Source: Ferruginibacter sp.
GTDB taxonomy: Bacteria > Bacteroidota > Bacteroidia > Chitinophagales > Chitinophagaceae
Direction: 5' to 3'
Length of the DNA stretch: 34,032 bases
Assembly: GCA_025351645.1 (NCBI GenBank)
Contig: JANXVN010000292.1
Location: 1 to 34,032 of the forward strand
Position 1 is the first letter of the stretch, and each line of letters starts with the position of its first letter. Made by a program: the position numbers and the translations under genes. Below the pieces are notes generated by a model. That model made no database searches, had not been told where the DNA came from, and saw only the letters and a list, made by a program, of their open reading frames with translations. Of the stretch, positions 7,965 to 15,263 are shown piece after piece.

Positions 7965-8549
7965 ATGAATGTTGGCATAACAGGTGGTATTGGCAGCGGC
8001 AAAAGCATGGTAGCCAAAGTATTTGAAGTACTAGGCATACCGGTGTATTATGCAGATGATGCAGCCAAGCGCTTAATGAATGATGATGAGTCTTTAAAAC
8101 TACAATTAATATCAGCTTTTGGTGATACTATTTACAGCAATGGCCAACTCGATAGGACTGTACTTTCTGCCTTCGTTTTTAATGATAAACAGAAGTTGGC
8201 ATTGCTAAATTCAATCGTTCATCCTATTACTATTAAAGATGGTGAAGAGTGGATGAAAAAGCAAGTAGCGCCTTACACAATTAAAGAAGCGGCGCTTATA
8301 TTTGAAAGTGGCTCTGACAAATACCTGGATAAAGTAATTGGCGTGTATGCCCCTAGCCTACTACGTTTGCAGCGTGTCATGCAAAGGGATAACTTACCAG
8401 AAGAAGCTGTAAGGGCGAGAATGGATAAGCAAATGGATGAAGAAAAAAAGATGGCTTTATGCGATTATATCATTAATAACAATGAGCAGGAATTAGTGAT
8501 ACCACAAGTAATGAAAATACATGAAATGTTGCTGGCGCTTAGTAAATAA
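7965..8549 (+). CDS. coaE: Dephospho-CoA kinase
   Basis: Cytoplasmic enzyme of the last step of coenzyme A synthesis: it phosphorylates the ribose 3'-OH of dephospho-CoA with ATP. The 194-residue length is normal. The Walker A loop GGIGSGKS (7-14) follows the start directly, and YYADDAAKRLM (28-38) and the HP(ITIKDGEEW) region are typical. The ATG at 7965 puts the P-loop at the expected place and is the only reasonable start. Unusually, its leader is a pure 7-bp tandem repeat. In many Bacteroidota a YbbR-domain gene lies between yajC and coaE. Here that gap holds only a terminator and repeats. Confidence 0.96.
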   Translation: MNVGITGGIGSGKSMVAKVFEVLGIPVYYADDAAKRLMNDDESLKLQLISAFGDTIYSNGQLDRTVLSAFVFNDKQKLALLNSIVHPITIKDGEEWMKKQVAPYTIKEAALIFESGSDKYLDKVIGVYAPSLLRLQRVMQRDNLPEEAVRARMDKQMDEEKKMALCDYIINNNEQELVIPQVMKIHEMLLALSK

Positions 8550-8574
8550 TCTACTTAACAAAGGTATTAAAAAC

Positions 8575-8607
8575 AAAAACCTTGTCTGTTTTACAGACAA
8601 GGTTTTT
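8575..8607. terminator. Bidirectional terminator between coaE and the aminotransferase
   Basis: AAAAACCTTGTCTGT and ACAGACAAGGTTTTT form a perfect 15-bp inverted repeat with a 3-nt loop. It is placed between two convergent genes and has A/T runs on both sides, so it can serve both. Confidence 0.93.
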
Positions 8608-8623
8608 AATTATTTATATAAGC

Positions 8624-9814
8624 CTATTTCAATTTAGCCAGTGCATCAATAATCCTTACCCATGCCCTTTCGATATTTACCATGCTGTTGGCAAAAGAAA
8701 AACGTACACATTTTGGTTCTCCAAATGCCTCGCCCATTACGGATGATACGTGGGCAACGTTTAGCAAATACATAGAAAAGTCAGCAGAGTTAGTAATTAC
8801 ATTTTCGCCATCGCTTTTACCATAATAGCTGGATACATCTGGAAAAATATAAAACGCGCCTTCTGGTTCGCTGCATATTATGCCTGGTACATCTTTTACT
8901 ATTTCCATTACTTTAGCCCTTCTCCTGGTAAATTCTTCCGCCATTTCCATACTTGGCTTAAGGTCGCTTGTTAGGGCAACTACTGCCGCTTTTTGGGTGA
9001 TGGATGAAGTGGCGCTTGTAAACTGGCCTTGTAATTTTTCACAAGCCTTAGCTACTTCTACGTTAGCAGCGATATAACCCAAACGCCATCCCGTCATGGC
9101 AAAGCCTTTGCTTAGTCCATTAATTAATATGATCCTTTCTTTCAGGTCATCAAATTGGGCAATGCTTTCGTGCTTGCCTACAAAGTTGATGTACTCGTAA
9201 ATTTCATCAGCTATGATATAGACATTAGGGTATTTTCTAAGCACATTTGCCAACCCTTCTAACTCACTTTTGCTGTACACAGCGCCAGATGGGTTGCAAG
9301 GCGAAGAAAACATGAACAACGTAGTTTTATCTGTTATTGCCGCATCCAATTGTTCGGGCGTTACTTTAAAACCGCTTTCTAATGATGTACCTACCTGTAC
9401 CACAATTCCACGGGCAATCTTCACTAATTCCGAATAAGTTACCCAGTAAGGTGTTGGTATCACTACTTCATCTCCATCATCTACCACCGCTAAAATAGCA
9501 TTGGCAAGGCTTTGCTTGGCACCGGTGGAAGCAACTATATTTTCTGGCTTGTAATCTAAATTGTTGTCTCTTTTTAATTTGGTACAAATGGCTTCCCTTA
9601 AATCAGCGAAACCCGCTACCGGTGTGTAATGGCTCCAGTTGTCGTTGATGGCCTTTATAGCTGCATCCTTAATATGTTGCGGAGTATCAAAGTCTGGTTC
9701 GCCCAAACTAAGGTCGATAATATCGATTCCTTTTGCCCTTAATTCACGGCCGAGCTTAGCCATCTTTAATGTTTCAGGTTCTGCAAAACGGTCTAATAAA
9801 GAAGATATGCGCAT
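8624..9814 (-). CDS. PLP-dependent aminotransferase, aspartate aminotransferase type
   Basis: Class I/II fold-type I aminotransferase of the Bacillus/Thermus-like aspartate aminotransferase subgroup, 396 residues, full length. The PLP lysine is Lys236 in NGLSKGFAMTGWRLGY. Other cofactor contacts visible are SPCNPSG (Asn174), ADEIYEY (Asp203, Tyr206) and the STGAKQSL turn (96-103). The substrate-carboxylate arginine is probably in CVRFSFANS near the C-terminus. Expected reaction: L-aspartate plus 2-oxoglutarate to oxaloacetate plus glutamate. Related members also act on prephenate, so the exact substrate is uncertain. It is transcribed alone, with its own promoter and a shared convergent terminator. 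Confidence 0.93.
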   Translation of the reverse strand: MRISSLLDRFAEPETLKMAKLGRELRAKGIDIIDLSLGEPDFDTPQHIKDAAIKAINDNWSHYTPVAGFADLREAICTKLKRDNNLDYKPENIVASTGAKQSLANAILAVVDDGDEVVIPTPYWVTYSELVKIARGIVVQVGTSLESGFKVTPEQLDAAITDKTTLFMFSSPCNPSGAVYSKSELEGLANVLRKYPNVYIIADEIYEYINFVGKHESIAQFDDLKERIILINGLSKGFAMTGWRLGYIAANVEVAKACEKLQGQFTSATSSITQKAAVVALTSDLKPSMEMAEEFTRRRAKVMEIVKDVPGIICSEPEGAFYIFPDVSSYYGKSDGENVITNSADFSMYLLNVAHVSSVMGEAFGEPKCVRFSFANSMVNIERAWVRIIDALAKLK

Positions 9815-9833
9815 GTACTATTATTTTAGGATT

Positions 9834-9865
9834 GCAAACTTACAGCAAACTATACACAGTACAAG
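9834..9865 (-). promoter_or_regulatory. Promoter of the aminotransferase gene
   Basis: On the minus strand CTTG (9862-9865), 19 nt, then TAAGTTTGC (9834-9842) fits the Bacteroidota promoter consensus with one mismatch in -33. The start codon lies 20 nt downstream of the -7 element. Confidence 0.6.
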
Positions 9866-10019
9866 GGACTGAATAAATTTTCGTGATAGCAAGCTTCATT
9901 ATCTGTTAAATATGCAGGTATTAAAAGGTGCAATACCTCAGCATAGCACAAAATGCTATGAAACTTATTAAACCCTACAGAAACCGGTAATAGCCTGCGG
10001 AAATAAGATAGCAAAAAAA

Positions 10020-10197
10020 CCTCCCTGCCCTCCAAAAGAAGGTTCCCGACTCTGCTAATTGTTAAAGTATTATAAATTGGATAATTAAAAAAATCCCCTG
10101 GGGAACAACAACGTTCAAGAAAAGTTACTGGGCTTGCCGATTTATATAAGCCTTTTAAGTTCAAATACACTAGAACCCTCCCTTGTTTGCAGGGAGG
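10020..10197. repeat. Family B inverted-repeat element, longer copy
   Basis: The left arm CCTCCCTGCCCTCC...GAAGGTTC (10020-10044) faces the right arm GAACCCTCCCTTG...GCAGGGAGG (10173-10197). The 178-bp element sits in the 385-bp gap between the aminotransferase and the serine hydrolase. Its right arm ends 2 nt before the hydrolase stop codon, so in the minus-strand mRNA it would form a large hairpin just after translation ends. The rest of the gap (9866-10019) shows nothing else recognisable. Confidence 0.6.
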
Positions 10198-10199
10198 CT

Positions 10200-11525
10200 T
10201 TACTTGCCATCATAATCAAACAACAACGGCGACAAATCTGGTTCAATCTTCTTAGTGCGCTTTAGCTCATAATTGTAAAATATTTCACCCAAATGTTTCA
10301 TAAAAGGAAAGCCGATGGTTTCATAATCATACTTATCATCATTTAGGATACCATCTCCATTACAATAAATAATGGCAGATAAAAAGAACTCTACCTTTTT
10401 ATCAAAATCAACAATGTAGGCAACATCAGCCAACTGTCCATAAGCATCGCCAACTTTATTAAATATGCGGATGTTCTTTGGGATGGCACCCGCTTCGGAA
10501 CCATACAGTAAAAATTTGCAATAAGCAGGCCAGTAAGTAGTATCGCCTGCGTAGGGCGGATAAAGGCTTTCGGTTGGTAGCTGGCTCATATACTTTAGTA
10601 CAAAATTCCTGTCTTCTTCACTAATATTAAAACGTTGTGTTGCCGGTACTTTATTAGGAAAAACAATGCTTAATAGTATAATATGCAAATCTTCCAGGCT
10701 GATCCTATTTTTACCCGAAAAATCCATAGCGCCTTTTATCAACGAATCGCCCATTAAATAGCCGCTACCTATTGAATCAGTACGCAACGGATATTTTGCT
10801 GCATCGTACTGCATTGGCTGGCTGTAAATAACTTTATTATCGTTGCCTAAAAAGTTGATTGGGTTGGTAGCCTTGTTCTGTTCATCCGTTAAAGCAATTT
10901 GTAAGCGGTGCAGCACTTGTGCATCGCCATAGCCTTTTTTATGCAGCTGCTCATTTATATATTGCCTGCCCAAAAATTCGTACAAACGGTTGTAAGCATC
11001 ATTATCGCTTACCATCAATATCTTTTTAATATAATTGGCAATGGTTGGCTTACCGTTGAGCGTTGCCGGGTCGTTGTAAACCTGCGTTTGCATTGGCTGC
11101 CCTTGTTCGTTTATCATTGTTGTAAGGGGCGTAATGCCTTTATCTTTCAGCTCACCTAGTTTTTGCAACGCCAAAAGGCAAATAGGCAACTTTACAGTAG
11201 AGGCTGGGTAAAAATATTTGCTACTATCTACATTAAAATAAAAATTCTTTAAAGCGGGTATGCCGTTGGCGCCTCTATCTACCTGCGTGTAAATAAATTG
11301 TACGTTCCATTGTTTTCTATTTTTTAAGATGGTATCAAAATATTGTGGATATTGCTTCATTAAATTAACTACAAAACTGTCTGTCTTGCAGTTATTTTTT
11401 ACAACAATAATGGTATTAGCATTCGCCATAGGATGGTTACTCCCTGCTTTATTTGCCGGTTGTGCCTGCAATGTATTTACACCCGTACAACAGGCCAATA
11501 AAACATATAAATACTTCAAAATCAT
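10200..11525 (-). CDS. Exported serine hydrolase, class A beta-lactamase-like (PF13354 type)
   Basis: A 441-residue protein of the beta-lactamase/penicillin-binding superfamily. An N-terminal export signal (about 1-22, ending LQAQ, or a lipobox-like LLAC at 9-12) puts it in the periplasm or on a membrane. The catalytic serine motif is Ser109-Thr-Val-Lys112 in YPASTVKLP and the SDN loop is Ser173-Asp-Asn175 in MVSDNDAYN. At the third motif, where class A enzymes have K(T/S)G, it reads Lys357-Val-Gly359 in NKVGDAYG. The length exceeds that of secreted class A enzymes (about 290), with an extra N-terminal region and a tail. The family is widespread and largely uncharacterised in Bacteroidota, so peptidoglycan or ester hydrolysis is more likely than antibiotic resistance. 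It is transcribed divergently from secDF. Confidence 0.85.
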   Translation of the reverse strand: MILKYLYVLLACCTGVNTLQAQPANKAGSNHPMANANTIIVVKNNCKTDSFVVNLMKQYPQYFDTILKNRKQWNVQFIYTQVDRGANGIPALKNFYFNVDSSKYFYPASTVKLPICLLALQKLGELKDKGITPLTTMINEQGQPMQTQVYNDPATLNGKPTIANYIKKILMVSDNDAYNRLYEFLGRQYINEQLHKKGYGDAQVLHRLQIALTDEQNKATNPINFLGNDNKVIYSQPMQYDAAKYPLRTDSIGSGYLMGDSLIKGAMDFSGKNRISLEDLHIILLSIVFPNKVPATQRFNISEEDRNFVLKYMSQLPTESLYPPYAGDTTYWPAYCKFLLYGSEAGAIPKNIRIFNKVGDAYGQLADVAYIVDFDKKVEFFLSAIIYCNGDGILNDDKYDYETIGFPFMKHLGEIFYNYELKRTKKIEPDLSPLLFDYDGK

Positions 11526-11597
11526 ACCAGTAATTTACTATGTAAAATGCTTAAAAACCTAAACAAAACGTTATCTCACCTTAAACAGTTTTTCCCC

Positions 11598-11605
11598 TAT
11601 CTTTG
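11598..11605 (+). promoter_or_regulatory. secDF promoter -7 element
   Basis: TATCTTTG followed by CC matches the Bacteroidota -7 consensus TAnnTTTG exactly. A good -33 TTTG is not evident at 19 nt upstream. The start codon follows about 46 nt later. Confidence 0.5.
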
Positions 11606-11651
11606 CCAACTTCTAAAAAATTAACAAAATAGCTATTAAAAGTAACCAATT

Positions 11652-14600
11652 ATGAAATTGAAAGGCTTAGTTTGGTTTTTCGCCATTGCTTTAATTCTTA
11701 TCTCTATCTGGGAATTGTCGTACACCGTAGTGGTACGCAACTACGAAGCAAGCGTAAAGACAGTGGCAGAAAGATTTGTAAAATCGCAACACCCTGAGGC
11801 GACCGGTGAAGACAAAAATGCTTTAGTAAAAGTAAGGATGCGCCATATCCTGGACAGCACAAAAGAAAAAAGTATCTACCCAGTTGTTGGTACATCTTAC
11901 CAAAAATGTAAGGAAAACGAATTGAACCTCGGTTTGGACTTGCAAGGCGGTATGAGCGTTACCATGGAAGTAAGTTTGGAAGGTTTGCTTAAATCTATAA
12001 GCAACAACCCTAAAAACCCTACGCTGGTTAAGGCTTTACAAACAGCCACTGCGCAAAAAGTAGCTAAAAACGAAGACTACATAACGTTATTTAGCAGTGC
12101 CTTTGCACAACAGAACCCAGGCACTCCGCTGGCATCTTTATTTGCAGGCGCTGGCAAACAAATAAAAGTTACTGATAACGATGATAAAGTTATAAGCCAG
12201 ATACGCATAATATCTAAAGGCGCTATTAACGAAACTTATAAAATATTATTAAAACGTATTGATAAGTTTGGGGTAGCCCAGCCTAATATCAACCTCGACG
12301 AAAATAAAGGCATCATACAAGTTGAGCTTGCTGGTGTAACCGATAAAGAAAGGGTACGTAAATATTTGCAGGCAAGCGCCAACTTACAATTTTGGAGCGT
12401 TTATAATTTAGATGAAATTGGTAAAGGCTACGAAAATGCAGCTACTTCTTTAGGGGCTTTTTTAAGTGGTACAAATGATTCTTCAAAAGTTATCGACTCT
12501 GCAAAAAAAGCACAATACGCAACAGCTTTATTTAGCGTAATGAGCCCGCAGGATATTAGCGGACAAAAAATACCTTACAACAAACAATATAGCTTTTATA
12601 CACGTGCGCAAGATACTTCTAAGCTGAACTATTATTTATCGTTGGATGCGGTTAGAGGCAACTTTCCTGCTGATTCAAAGATTTTATATGGTGTGGAAGA
12701 AACACCTGAAAAAGGCACTAAGTACATACCCATTTATGTAGTGAAGACTTTGCCTGGTGGCGAAAAAGCAGCTATGGATGGTGAAAGTGTAGAAGAAGCT
12801 TTTCAGGGTTTTGATGAAAGAGGCGGCGCTTCTATTAAAATGAACATGACCGTTACTGGAGCTAAAAAATGGGCAGACCTTACCAAAAATAATGTGGGCA
12901 GGCCAGTTGCAATTGCTTTGGATGATATAGTTTATACAGCACCAAATGTTATGGGCGCTATTGAAGGCGGCCAAACAGAAATAACTGGTAAATTTTCTAC
13001 CGAAGAAGCACAGGACCTTAGCAACATATTAAAATCTGGTAAAACAAATGCACCCGCCAAAATTGTTGCGGAACAAGTTGTAGGCCCTACATTAGGCGAA
13101 GCTTCTGTTAACGGTGGCATGATGGCTTTCGGCATTTCGTTCTTGGTGATCTTTGCTTTGATGTTTTTGTACTATAACACTGGTGGCTGGGTTGCCAACA
13201 TCTCTTTAATATTAAACTTGTTATTTACCATTGGCGTATTAAGCGCCATGGGCTTTACTTTAACTGCTGCCGGTATTGCTGGTTTAGTATTAACAGTAGG
13301 CTTGGCGGTAGATACCAATGTAATTATTTTTGAAAGGATAAAGGAAGAATTAACGAAAGGGAAAAATTATCCGCAAGCTGTAAACGATGGTTATAAACGT
13401 TCTTTGGCTCCGGTTATTGATGCGCACGTTACCACCTTTTTAACCGCTGCTATTTTATTTGTATTCGGTCTTGGCCCTGTATTAGGCTTTGCTACCACGC
13501 AAATGCTAGGTATTGTTTTGTCTCTGTTCTGCGGTATCCTTGTATCAAGGCTGATTACTGATTTCTGGACAAGCAAAGACCGTCACTTTAATTACTTTAC
13601 AGGTATTTCTAAAAGGATTTTTAAGCATGCCAGCTTTAAATTTATCGAGTATAGAAAAGTTGCTTACGGTATTTCTGTAGTGGTTTTAATATTAGGTATC
13701 GCCAGTTATTTTTACGGTTTTCACGAAGGTGTTGAGTTTAAAGGTGGCCGTAGCTATACCGTTGCTTTTCCACAAGCTGTAAAAAATGATGCCGTAAGGG
13801 ATGATTTAAAAACTGCATTTGAAGGCGACTTCCCCATTATTAAAACTGTTGGTGATAACAAGCATTTAAACATCACTACATCTTATAAAAAAGGCGTTGA
13901 TAATGCTGATAGCTTAGTACAAACTAAATTGTACCAGGGGTTGCAAAAAGTATTGCCAGGCATAAGCTATGCTGAATTTGCAAAAAACAATATCTTAAGC
14001 TCTCAAACAGTTCAGCCTACAATTTCTGAAGACTTAAAGAATGGCGCCATCAAGGCAACTTTATTCGCTATGCTTATCATCTTCTTGTACATATTCGCAC
14101 GTTTCCGCGATTGGAGGTATTCTGTTGGTACCATCGTTGCTTTATTGCATGATGTATTTGTAACGCTGATAGTGTTCTCGTTTTTTAAAGACATCGTTCC
14201 TTTTCCATTAGAAATTGACCAGCATTTTATTGCAGCAGTTTTAACGGTTATTGGTTTTAGTATGAATGATACAGTGATTGTATTTGATCGTATCCGTGAG
14301 TACAGCAGGGACGCTAAAAAAGGAGATACAAAAAGTTCTATTATTAACCGTGCAATCAACGATACGTTAAGCCGTACTATCATGACGTCATTAACGGTAT
14401 TCTTAACCATTTTAATACTATTTATTTTTGGTGGCGAAGTAACAAGAGGCTTTGCCTTTGCAATGCTGATAGGCGTTATAACAGGCACTTACTCTTCTAT
14501 TTTTGTAGCCTCACCTATATTGGTTGATCTTGGTAAAGAAAAAGCCTTAACAGCACCAATTACACCTGTTGTTACAGATAATGCAGTAACAGTTAAATAA
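11652..14600 (+). CDS. secDF: Fused protein translocase subunit SecDF
   Basis: Inner-membrane RND-type accessory of SecYEG that uses the proton motive force to help pull proteins across the membrane. The 982-residue protein fuses SecD and SecF, the usual Bacteroidota arrangement. The SecD half has a first helix (about 6-25), the LGLDLQGGMSVTMEV motif, a large periplasmic region, the IALDDIVYTAPNV segment, then helices from about 490 with the conserved GLAVDTNVIIFERIKEEL (about 550-567). The SecF half starts with a helix near 669, has HEGVEFKGGRSY and helices from about 802 with FARFRDWRYSVG. SMNDTVIVFDRIREYSR (about 869-885) is the counterpart of the SecD motif. A single uninterrupted frame and a strong terminator indicate a monocistronic unit. 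Confidence 0.98.
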   Translation: MKLKGLVWFFAIALILISIWELSYTVVVRNYEASVKTVAERFVKSQHPEATGEDKNALVKVRMRHILDSTKEKSIYPVVGTSYQKCKENELNLGLDLQGGMSVTMEVSLEGLLKSISNNPKNPTLVKALQTATAQKVAKNEDYITLFSSAFAQQNPGTPLASLFAGAGKQIKVTDNDDKVISQIRIISKGAINETYKILLKRIDKFGVAQPNINLDENKGIIQVELAGVTDKERVRKYLQASANLQFWSVYNLDEIGKGYENAATSLGAFLSGTNDSSKVIDSAKKAQYATALFSVMSPQDISGQKIPYNKQYSFYTRAQDTSKLNYYLSLDAVRGNFPADSKILYGVEETPEKGTKYIPIYVVKTLPGGEKAAMDGESVEEAFQGFDERGGASIKMNMTVTGAKKWADLTKNNVGRPVAIALDDIVYTAPNVMGAIEGGQTEITGKFSTEEAQDLSNILKSGKTNAPAKIVAEQVVGPTLGEASVNGGMMAFGISFLVIFALMFLYYNTGGWVANISLILNLLFTIGVLSAMGFTLTAAGIAGLVLTVGLAVDTNVIIFERIKEELTKGKNYPQAVNDGYKRSLAPVIDAHVTTFLTAAILFVFGLGPVLGFATTQMLGIVLSLFCGILVSRLITDFWTSKDRHFNYFTGISKRIFKHASFKFIEYRKVAYGISVVVLILGIASYFYGFHEGVEFKGGRSYTVAFPQAVKNDAVRDDLKTAFEGDFPIIKTVGDNKHLNITTSYKKGVDNADSLVQTKLYQGLQKVLPGISYAEFAKNNILSSQTVQPTISEDLKNGAIKATLFAMLIIFLYIFARFRDWRYSVGTIVALLHDVFVTLIVFSFFKDIVPFPLEIDQHFIAAVLTVIGFSMNDTVIVFDRIREYSRDAKKGDTKSSIINRAINDTLSRTIMTSLTVFLTILILFIFGGEVTRGFAFAMLIGVITGTYSSIFVASPILVDLGKEKALTAPITPVVTDNAVTVK

Positions 14601-14618
14601 TTTTATACAACTACTTAT

Positions 14619-14654
14619 AAAAATCCCGTCCAGTTAATTTTGGACGGGATTTTT
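14619..14654 (+). terminator. secDF terminator
   Basis: AAAAATCCCGTCCA pairs with TGGACGGGATTTTT around an 8-nt loop, 18 nt after the secDF stop codon. Confidence 0.93.
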
Positions 14655-14754
14655 GTTTGTTTATCAATAATAGTTTGTTGTTAGCTGCCTTAAATTTCAA
14701 CACCGCAATCAAGATTATAAAGCTACCGCCTGAACAAATTTTTAATTCTTAATT

Positions 14755-14866
14755 CAATGCCGTTAAGTTAAGGTTTGTACTATTTTTTACCTCACCCCCA
14801 GCCCCTTTCCAAAGGAGATGGGAGCGTAACCCTTCGGGTCGAAAACCACTTAACTTAACGGCGTTG
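14755..14866 (+). repeat. Family A MITE-like element, copy A4 (long form)
   Basis: The left end CAATGCCGTTAAGTTAAGG (14755-14773) faces CTTAACTTAACGGCGTTG (14849-14866), a 17-of-18 inverted match. The 112-bp copy has the ACCTCACCCCCAGCCCC block and the extra hairpin ACCC-TTC-GGGT found only in long copies. On both sides the flanks have 7-bp periodicity (TTCTTAA type on the left; ATTCTTA, ATTCTTA, ATTTATA, ATTGTTA on the right). Confidence 0.85.
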
Positions 14867-14930
14867 ATTCTTAATTCTTAATTTATAATTGTTAATTGGT
14901 TTTTTTATTGGGCCGGCCAATACAGCAGCT

Positions 14931-15011
14931 ATGTGGTACATTTTAGGCGTCGCACTCTTTTACATCAGTTTTTTAAGGAGGTTTTATTGTGCATTATGGG
15001 GCTTATGCTGA
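14931..15011 (+). CDS. Candidate 26-residue hydrophobic ORF with C-terminal cysteine
   Basis: The ORF begins MWYILGVALFYISFL, continues RRFYCAL and ends WGLC before TGA. It would be a single membrane-spanning peptide with an internal and a terminal cysteine and two arginines after the first hydrophobic stretch. No ribosome-binding site or promoter is evident. It is flanked by palindromic sequence, so it may be a small membrane peptide, a fossil of a longer gene, or part of an interspersed repeat. I do not recognise it. Confidence 0.2.
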   Translation: MWYILGVALFYISFLRRFYCALWGLC

Positions 15012-15035
15012 GTGAATATTATTTCGCATCTACAT

Positions 15036-15057
15036 AGGATTGCCCATGGGCAATCCT
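15036..15057. repeat. Perfect 22-bp palindrome
   Basis: The half-site AGGATTGCCCA is followed immediately by its exact reverse complement TGGGCAATCCT. It has no loop, so as DNA it is a symmetrical site and as RNA a tight hairpin. It has no T-run and lies more than 200 bp from any normal gene. Confidence 0.8.
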
Positions 15058-15263
15058 TCCGGCTATACACCAGCTCATTCACCACAATCCATCAGGCCAT
15101 TTATCATGCTAATCTTACTCTTAAAATAAATCTTTAGGGATTCTTGTTCTGAATAAAAAATCCCTGCAAACTTGTAGTAAAAATTTTTAGTAAATAAAAT
15201 CTCACAAGGAGCCGCTCTACCAAAGCTTTTATAAAAATGTTTTTTAAAAAGAGAAAAGTTGCA

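Larger units (their letters stand above)
14867..15263. other. Repeat-like intergenic block with palindromes
   Basis: No conventional gene is seen in these 397 bases. It starts with heptameric AT repeats (14867-14897). Then come GGCCGGCC with partly paired flanks (about 14908-14922), a 26-codon hydrophobic ORF (14931-15011), a perfect 22-bp palindrome (15036-15057) and a weak hairpin, AGGGATT (15136-15142) with AATCCCT (15159-15165). The last could be a poor terminator for the minus-strand DUF2071 gene. Confidence 0.45.

Noticed and set aside
9850..10170. 106-codon minus-strand ORF between the aminotransferase and the serine hydrolase
   Set aside because: It runs through most of a family B repeat and through the aminotransferase promoter, and has no domain-like features.
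10200..11525. Antibiotic-resistance beta-lactamase
   Set aside because: The third motif is KVG and the length and tail are unlike secreted class A enzymes. The family is a general Bacteroidota serine hydrolase group, so resistance is not supported.
14012..14488. 158-codon ORF antisense to secDF
   Set aside because: It overlaps conserved SecF helices; no start signal and no recognisable domain.
14740..14885. Target-site duplication around element A4 (ATTCTTAATT on both sides)
   Set aside because: The match is part of longer heptameric repeats on both sides, so a true duplication cannot be told from pre-existing repeat sequence.
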